Position numbers and translations under genes: made by a program
In this document: piece after piece, positions 5,795 through 10,144 of the stretch
Position numbering within the stretch: position 1 is the first letter of the stretch
How the letters are laid out: each line of letters opens with the position of its first letter
The notes under the pieces: generated by a model
Databases searched by the model: none
Seen by the model: the letters and a program-made list of their open reading frames with translations, nothing else
Told to the model about the DNA's origin: nothing
NCBI GenBank assembly: GCA_007130025.1
Contig: SLTF01000273.1
Location: forward strand, 1 to 10,144
Length of the DNA stretch: 10,144 bases
Origin: Spirochaetales bacterium
Lineage (GTDB): Bacteria > Spirochaetota > Spirochaetia > DSM-27196 > PWMO01
Reading direction: 5' to 3'

Positions 5795-6733
5795 GTGATT
5801 CTCTGCTGTGGCGAAGCTCTCATCGATTTTATCCCCATACCGGCACAGGACGGCCGGACCTGTTTTCTTCCCGCACCGGGTGGATGTCCGTACAACTCGG
5901 CGGTCTCCGCGGGACGCTTGGGAGCTCCCGTTGCCTTCCTGGGCCGGATTTCGCGTGACTTCTTTGGTGATCAGATTCTCGATCGATTGACGGCAAACAA
6001 CGTATCCACCGACCGCGTGATTCGAAGCGACCAACCCACCACCCTCGCCTTCGTAAAGCGAAACGAGAAGGGCGAGGCTCAATACGCCTTCTTTGCCAAC
6101 GACTCCGCCGACCGCAACCTCTCGCCGGCCGACATCCCGGACGATCTCACGCCCGCCGCATGTCTGGTATACGGCTCCATATCGCTGCTGATGGAGCCAG
6201 GCGCCACCACCATCGAACAACTCGTGAAGCGTGAGGCGGGAAAGCGCGTGCTCTCCTTTGACCCCAACATTCGTCCGGGCCTGATCCACGACCGGATCGC
6301 CTACCTGAAACGGTTTGTCGATCTTGCGTCGGTGTCGACGATCGTGAAGATCAGCGATGCGGACCTGGAGTGGCTCTATCCCGCAACCGACCCGGTTGAT
6401 GCCGCCCGTGCGCTGGTACACGCAGGAACCACGCTGGTGATTGTTACCATGGGTGAGCACGGCTCCCGGGCGATCTCGCAATCGATCGACGTCGCGGTCC
6501 CCGCGGTGAAAACCACGGTCAGCGATACCGTTGGTGCGGGTGACTCGTTTCACGCGGGCGTCTTAACCTGGCTCTTTGACCACGGACTGCTCTCGGTTGA
6601 GGCGATCGCGGGACTCACACCCACCGACGCGGAGTCGGCACTGACCTTCGCCGCTCACGTCGCGGCGGTTACCTGCTCTCGGGAAGGAGCCGACCCTGCC
6701 CACCGCCACGAACTTCCGGAGTCGATTCGGTAA
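5795..6733 (+). CDS. PfkB-family carbohydrate kinase, fructokinase-like
   Basis: This is a 312-residue cytoplasmic kinase that phosphorylates a sugar with ATP. It starts MILCCGEALIDFIP, as fructokinases do, and has the substrate loop APGGCPYNSAVSAGRLG (27-43), a SFDPNIRPGL segment and the PfkB signature DTVGAGDSFHAG (244-255) with catalytic base Asp250. The C-terminal VTCSREGADP is also typical of fructokinases. Fructose to fructose-6-phosphate is the best guess, but relatives act on 2-keto-3-deoxygluconate, ribose and other sugars, so specificity is open. The GTG start is set by AAGGAGG. It is divergent from the sugar-binding protein gene, and its 3' end overlaps pepD tail to tail by 65 bp. 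Confidence 0.93.
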   Translation: MILCCGEALIDFIPIPAQDGRTCFLPAPGGCPYNSAVSAGRLGAPVAFLGRISRDFFGDQILDRLTANNVSTDRVIRSDQPTTLAFVKRNEKGEAQYAFFANDSADRNLSPADIPDDLTPAACLVYGSISLLMEPGATTIEQLVKREAGKRVLSFDPNIRPGLIHDRIAYLKRFVDLASVSTIVKISDADLEWLYPATDPVDAARALVHAGTTLVIVTMGEHGSRAISQSIDVAVPAVKTTVSDTVGAGDSFHAGVLTWLFDHGLLSVEAIAGLTPTDAESALTFAAHVAAVTCSREGADPAHRHELPESIR

Positions 6734-8243
6734 CCCGACAGTAGTCTTCGAGCAGGTCCACCAGAAACTGGCGCACGCGTTCAACCGAGGGCAGATGGAG
6801 CCGCTCGTCCGGCGAATGCGGTCCGGTAATGGTAGGCCCCAGAGAGAGCATCTGCATTCCCGGATACTTTGCTCCGATTACGCCGCATTCGAGTCCGGCG
6901 TGCACAACCTCCACCACGGCATGTTCCTGAAACCGGTTGTGGTAGACCCTCAGCGCCCGGTGCAGCACGTCTGAGTTGGTGTCCGGCTCCCACCCGGGAT
7001 ACGCCGCCTCTCGGGTGACGGTGGCTCCGGCCTGCTCGGCAGCGGAGCTGACCTCCCGAGCCGCTGCCTGTAAGCGCTCGGGATCCGACCCTCGCAGGCT
7101 TACCAGCACGTTCACGGTTCCGGAGTCTCCCTTCACCACCGCGAGGTTGGAGGAGGTTTCCACGAGACCGGGAACGATCGTCGACCACGAGAGCGGGCCG
7201 TCGGGCAACCGGTTCAGCAGCGCGATCAGAGCGTGTGAGTGCGCGTGTGACCAGTACGTTGGGGCTGATTCCGACCCCGCCGCCGACCCCACCGCCGAGA
7301 GCGCCACGGAGGGCGACTCGGAAAGCGGTTGTGCTGCTCCCACGAGGTGCGGGTCGGTACTACGAAATGCGTGCTGCAGCTGCCGCGTGGCCTCCGTGAT
7401 CTGAGCCGCCACCGCTGACGCCCCCCCCGGAGAGACAACAAACTCTGCGGTGGCGTCACGGGGAATCGCGTTGTGCGCGTTACCCCCCGCGATTGTGCGG
7501 AGGCAGAAACCCGGATCCGCGGCAAGCGGTTCCAGTAGCTGAGCCAGGTTTTTCAATGCATTCGCGCGCCCCATGTGGATGTCGACGCCCGAGTGGCCTC
7601 CGGTGAGGCCGGATACCGTTACCCGCCATGCCACACCGCGTTGATCGGAGTCTTCGTGACCGGAAGCCGCCGCGGGCTCAACGGGCATCTTCATCACCAT
7701 ATTCACACCGCCGGCACAACCAACCGTAAACCGGCCCTCGTCTTCGGAATCCAGGTTGATCAACACGCTCCCCGACAACAGATCTGAGGCGAGCTGAGCA
7801 GCACCGGTAAGACCGCTTTCCTCATCAACGGTGAACAACAACTCCAGAGCGGGCCGGCGAATGGTCTCATCTTCACCAAGCGAGAGCGCGAGCGCGAGGG
7901 CAATCCCGTTATCCGCGCCAAGCGTGGTGTCCACCGCGGTCAACCACTCACCGTCGTCGCGTGTTCGGATGGGATCGGTGTCAAAATTGTGACTCGACCC
8001 CGCCCGTTTCTCGCACACCATATCCATGTGCCCCTGGAGAACAATCACCGGTGCCGCCTCGCATCCCGCGGTGGCGGGAACATGGATCAGAAGATTGCCG
8101 GCCGGATCCACTCGAGTCTTCCAACCTCGATCGGCTGCCCACTCCATCAAACGGGCACGGATCTTCTCCTCTCTCCGGGATGGTCGAGGCACGGCACATA
8201 TCATCTCAAAGAGCGAGCGCACTCGCCTGCTGGAATTATCCAT
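6669..8243 (-). CDS. pepD: Aminoacyl-histidine dipeptidase (cytosol non-specific dipeptidase, PepD, M20 family)
   Basis: This 524-residue di-zinc peptidase cleaves Xaa-His and other dipeptides in the cytoplasm. The metal and catalytic residues are all present: His72 and Asp74 (QGHMDMV), Asp111 (GADNGIA), Glu141/Glu142 (TVDEESG), Asp165 (INLDSED) and His476 (GPHSPDE). The first six are at the E. coli PepD positions minus eight. The last one shows about 23 extra residues, explained by an Ala/Ser-rich insert near residues 303-329. GLTGGHSGVDIHMGRANA (212-229) is also diagnostic. The C-terminal tail from about residue 504 (TESTPEVRGGGQGRLL) is unlike the family and is encoded antisense to the sugar kinase tail. 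The ATG at 8243 has AAGGAG 7 nt upstream. The frame continues to 8363, but that extension runs through the rlmN promoter and lacks similarity. Confidence 0.95.
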   Translation of the reverse strand: MDNSSRRVRSLFEMICAVPRPSRREEKIRARLMEWAADRGWKTRVDPAGNLLIHVPATAGCEAAPVIVLQGHMDMVCEKRAGSSHNFDTDPIRTRDDGEWLTAVDTTLGADNGIALALALSLGEDETIRRPALELLFTVDEESGLTGAAQLASDLLSGSVLINLDSEDEGRFTVGCAGGVNMVMKMPVEPAAASGHEDSDQRGVAWRVTVSGLTGGHSGVDIHMGRANALKNLAQLLEPLAADPGFCLRTIAGGNAHNAIPRDATAEFVVSPGGASAVAAQITEATRQLQHAFRSTDPHLVGAAQPLSESPSVALSAVGSAAGSESAPTYWSHAHSHALIALLNRLPDGPLSWSTIVPGLVETSSNLAVVKGDSGTVNVLVSLRGSDPERLQAAAREVSSAAEQAGATVTREAAYPGWEPDTNSDVLHRALRVYHNRFQEHAVVEVVHAGLECGVIGAKYPGMQMLSLGPTITGPHSPDERLHLPSVERVRQFLVDLLEDYCRVTESTPEVRGGGQGRLLPESR

Positions 8244-8283
8244 TGTTTCTCTCCTTCGCGATTCTACCGGATCACAGACGGTT

Positions 8284-8313
8284 TTGACATTACCGCCCTC
8301 TCTGCCGTATCCT
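8284..8313 (+). promoter_or_regulatory. Promoter of rlmN with consensus -35 box
   Basis: TTGACA (8284-8289) is a perfect -35 box, followed at 18 bp by TATCCT (8308-8313, 4/6). Transcription would start near 8320, only a few bases before the GTG at 8323, so the rlmN message would be essentially leaderless. The 79-bp gap to pepD holds both genes' control signals. Confidence 0.5.
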
Positions 8314-8322
8314 GTGCAGACT

Positions 8323-9381
8323 GTGACCACCAACCTTTTTGGCATGACCCTCGACGGACTCACAACCCTGGCAGAGCAGCGGCAATGGCCGCGCTACCGC
8401 GCCCGGCAGCTGTCCGACTGGCTCTACCACCATCACATCGAGCAGATCGATCACATCTCAAACCTTACGCGCGACGATCGCCTGCTCCTGTCGCAGAGCC
8501 ACGCTATCCGTGTGCGACCTCCGCTGGAGGTGCACATTTCCCACGACGGAACCCGAAAGTACACCTTTGAGACCGACTCTCAGGACGTCATTGAGACCGC
8601 ACTCATCCCTGAGGGGGAGCGGCTGACCCTCTGCGTCTCTTCTCAGGTTGGGTGCCGAGTGGGATGCGTATTCTGCGCCACCGGTGCGATGCGGCTGCGC
8701 GGCAACCTTTCGGCCGGGGAAATCCTCAATCAATACCGGAGCATTTCCGAGCGCGATCGCATCACCAATATCGTCTTCATGGGAATGGGCGAACCGCTGG
8801 ACAACCTTACCGCGGTAATTGACGCCGTTCACGCCTTCACCGAACCGTGGGGCTACGGCATGAGCCGTCGAAGAATCACCCTCTCGACGGTTGGAAAGCC
8901 AGAACCGCTTCGCCGGTTTCTCGACCGCTGCGACGTCCGCCTGGCCGTGAGCCTTCACACGCCGTTCCAGGAGGAGCGGCGCCGTCTATTGCCGGGGACC
9001 CGCGGCTACGATCTGAGCGAGCTCATCGCGATGTTGCGAGAGCGCGCAAAGGACGATTCACGCCGCGTTTCCTTTGAGTACGTCATGCTCAACGGCGTCA
9101 ACGACTCTCTGGATCACGCCGACGCCACCGCTGCGCTTCTTGCCGGCATGGACACGCGCATCAATCTCATTCCCTTTCATCCGTGGGACGGCAACGATCT
9201 GGAGCCAACGAATCCCGCACACATCGCCCGATTCCGGGAGCGTCTGGAGCAGCGGGGATTGACCGCAACGGTACGCGCGACGCGCGGCCTGGACATTGAC
9301 GCCGCGTGTGGTCTCCTGGCAACGCAGCGGCCCGGTCCGGTACGAGAACCGGTTTCCGGAGAAAACCCACCCGCTTTGTGA
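8323..9381 (+). CDS. rlmN: Dual-specificity 23S rRNA (A2503-C2)/tRNA (A37-C2) methyltransferase RlmN
   Basis: This 352-residue radical SAM enzyme methylates C2 of A2503 in 23S rRNA, in the peptidyl transferase centre, and C2 of A37 in some tRNAs. The iron-sulfur motif CRVGCVFC (Cys111, Cys115, Cys118) has the CX3CX2C spacing. Cys104 (LCVSSQVGC) and Cys329 (DIDAACG) match E. coli Cys118 and Cys355, the latter being the methyl-carrying cysteine. FMGMGEPLDN (152-161), ITLSTVG and LAVSLH are core motifs, and RYRARQLSDWLY (24-35) is the N-terminal RNA-recognition region. I prefer GTG 8323, giving VTTNLFGMTLDGL, because RlmN proteins commonly start a few residues before this NL-x-G-(M/L)-T segment. 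The ATG at 8344 is the alternative. Neither has a Shine-Dalgarno. The long open frame upstream from 8026 is antisense to pepD and is not part of the protein. Confidence 0.95.
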   Translation: MTTNLFGMTLDGLTTLAEQRQWPRYRARQLSDWLYHHHIEQIDHISNLTRDDRLLLSQSHAIRVRPPLEVHISHDGTRKYTFETDSQDVIETALIPEGERLTLCVSSQVGCRVGCVFCATGAMRLRGNLSAGEILNQYRSISERDRITNIVFMGMGEPLDNLTAVIDAVHAFTEPWGYGMSRRRITLSTVGKPEPLRRFLDRCDVRLAVSLHTPFQEERRRLLPGTRGYDLSELIAMLRERAKDDSRRVSFEYVMLNGVNDSLDHADATAALLAGMDTRINLIPFHPWDGNDLEPTNPAHIARFRERLEQRGLTATVRATRGLDIDAACGLLATQRPGPVREPVSGENPPAL

Positions 9382-9394
9382 AGCGTCCGGCCGT

Positions 9395-9420
9395 TTCCCC
9401 CCGTATAGAGGGGTATGGAA
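9395..9420 (+). promoter_or_regulatory. Possible hairpin over the recQ ribosome binding site and start codon
   Basis: CCCC (9399-9402) can pair with GGGG (9410-9413) across a 7-base loop, and TTCC (9395-9398) with GGAA (9417-9420), leaving TAT (9414-9416) bulged. The paired G run includes part of the only candidate ribosome binding site (GAGG, 9408-9411), and the bulge includes the first two bases of the ATG. It may limit translation unless ribosomes finishing rlmN, 33 bp upstream, open it. Confidence 0.28.
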
Positions 9421-10144
9421 CACCAAACACTGCACGCAGGGCGGACCATTGGCGACCCGCTTCTCGAAGCGGCCCACTCCCACTTCGGGGTGGAGTATCT
9501 CTTTCCGTATCAGCGCCTGGTAATTGCCAACACGCTTGAGTCGTCTGAGACGCTCGAGAAACAGGATACGCGTCAGCTGGTCATCCTGCCGACCGGCGCG
9601 GGCAAAAGCCTCTGTTTTCAACTTCCCGCCGCACTGCTCGATGGTTGCACCGTGGTGGTCTACCCGCTGCTTTCGCTCATGGCCGACCAGGCGCGTCGAC
9701 TCGAGGCAACCGGACTCTCCCATGCAACGCTCTCCGGGCAAACCGACCGGAACGAACGCGGGATGATTCTGGACAACATCGCCAGAGGTGCGGTGCGTAT
9801 TCTGCTGACCAACCCGGAGACCCTGACCGCCCCGGAAACCGTCAGGGCACTCTCGCGCTGTGCCGTTGACCATCTGGTGGTCGATGAGGCGCACTGCGTC
9901 TGCGAGTGGGGTGAGACATTCCGTCCGGCCTATCTTGCGGTCGGGTCCGCCGTGGCGCAGATCAGGCCACGGGTTCTTACCGCGTTCACCGCCACCGCGT
10001 CTCCCTACGTACTCGCTTCCATTAACCGGCACCTCTTTCTCAACCAGTCGGCACATTTAGTGTCCGCCAATCCGGATCGACCCAACATCCACTACCAGGT
10101 CATTCCGGCGGTTGCCGGGATCGGCGCCCTGCGGGAGCTGCTGA
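9415..10144 (+). CDS. RecQ-family ATP-dependent DNA helicase, N-terminal part (3' end outside window)
   Basis: The frame is open from ATG 9415 to the window end (243 residues). An in-frame TAG at 9406 rules out an earlier start. Superfamily 2 helicase motifs appear in order: LFPYQRLVI (29-37, motif 0-like), Walker A LPTGAGKS (58-65), YPLLSLMADQ (83-92, motif Ia), DEAH (157-160), FTATASP (191-197, motif III) and DRPNIHYQV (221-229). FCFQLPA-like sequence after Walker A and the loop CVCEWGETFRPAY (161-173) identify RecQ rather than DEAD-box RNA helicases. The loop differs from the usual C-V/I-S-Q-W-G-H-D-F-R-P form, and about ten extra residues separate motif 0 from Walker A, so this may be a RecQ-like paralogue rather than classical RecQ. 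Members unwind DNA 3' to 5' in recombination and repair. It is probably co-transcribed with rlmN. The RQC and HRDC domains cannot be assessed. Confidence 0.9.
   Translation, partial: MEHQTLHAGRTIGDPLLEAAHSHFGVEYLFPYQRLVIANTLESSETLEKQDTRQLVILPTGAGKSLCFQLPAALLDGCTVVVYPLLSLMADQARRLEATGLSHATLSGQTDRNERGMILDNIARGAVRILLTNPETLTAPETVRALSRCAVDHLVVDEAHCVCEWGETFRPAYLAVGSAVAQIRPRVLTAFTATASPYVLASINRHLFLNQSAHLVSANPDRPNIHYQVIPAVAGIGALRELL

Noticed and set aside
5768..6553. 261-residue minus-strand open frame
   Set aside because: It is antisense to the PfkB-family kinase, and its product is low-complexity and Arg/Gly-rich without family features.
8261..8266. TAGAAT on the minus strand as the pepD -10 box
   Set aside because: A transcript starting 7 bp downstream would begin inside the Shine-Dalgarno sequence, and no -35 box is present at 16-18 bp.
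8026..8322. N-terminal extension of rlmN from ATG 8026
   Set aside because: This stretch is antisense to the start of pepD and precedes the rlmN promoter. RlmN proteins begin at the NL-x-G segment encoded from 8323.
8244..8363. N-terminal extension of pepD
   Set aside because: The ATG at 8243 has an ideal AAGGAG, and the catalytic residues from it align with E. coli PepD at a constant offset. The extension covers promoter DNA.
9058..10056. 332-residue minus-strand open frame
   Set aside because: It is antisense to rlmN and the RecQ-family gene, both of which carry intact motifs. It has no recognisable domain or convincing ribosome binding site.

Overview
The window is a gene-dense, moderately high-GC stretch of a bacterial chromosome with eleven well-supported protein genes and one doubtful small ORF. 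I see no rRNA, tRNA, CRISPR array or mobile element. A stand-alone chemotaxis-type CheY, a sensor that fuses an anti-sigma-like ATPase to a cyclic-nucleotide domain, an orphan periplasmic sugar-binding protein and a free-living metabolic gene set would fit a spirochaete of the Spirochaeta/Alkalispirochaeta type. That assignment is an inference from gene style and is not proven by any single marker.

Layout, left to right. (1) 1-812 (+): C-terminal part of an AarF/UbiB atypical kinase. (2) 835-2103 (-): pseudo-receiver + GHKL ATPase + cyclic-nucleotide-binding protein. (3) 2201-3582 (-): a two-gene operon of a low-molecular-weight protein tyrosine phosphatase followed by a fructosamine/ketoamine kinase, together a plausible protein-deglycation pair. 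(4) 3583-3735: a divergent promoter region with a possible 62-residue membrane protein (+) that runs antisense into the next gene. (5) 3735-4627 (-): cheY-type response regulator, a probable intrinsic terminator, then a small exported protein of unknown function. (6) 4758-6733: an orphan periplasmic sugar-binding protein (-) and a PfkB-family sugar kinase (+), divergent from a 44-bp control region. (7) 6669-8243 (-): aminoacyl-histidine dipeptidase PepD, whose 3' end overlaps the kinase gene tail to tail by 65 bp. (8) 8323-10144 (+): rlmN and the start of a RecQ-family helicase, cut off by the window end.

Functionally this is a mixed housekeeping and regulatory neighbourhood: protein repair, sugar capture and phosphorylation, dipeptide hydrolysis, rRNA/tRNA methylation, DNA unwinding and signalling. 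The tightest functional link is the phosphatase-kinase operon. The most unusual protein is the three-domain sensor at 835-2103. At two genes (the phosphatase and rlmN), and possibly the small ORF, the best promoter puts the predicted transcript start at or within a few bases of the start codon, which suggests leaderless mRNAs. I found no clearly new defence or mobile system here.
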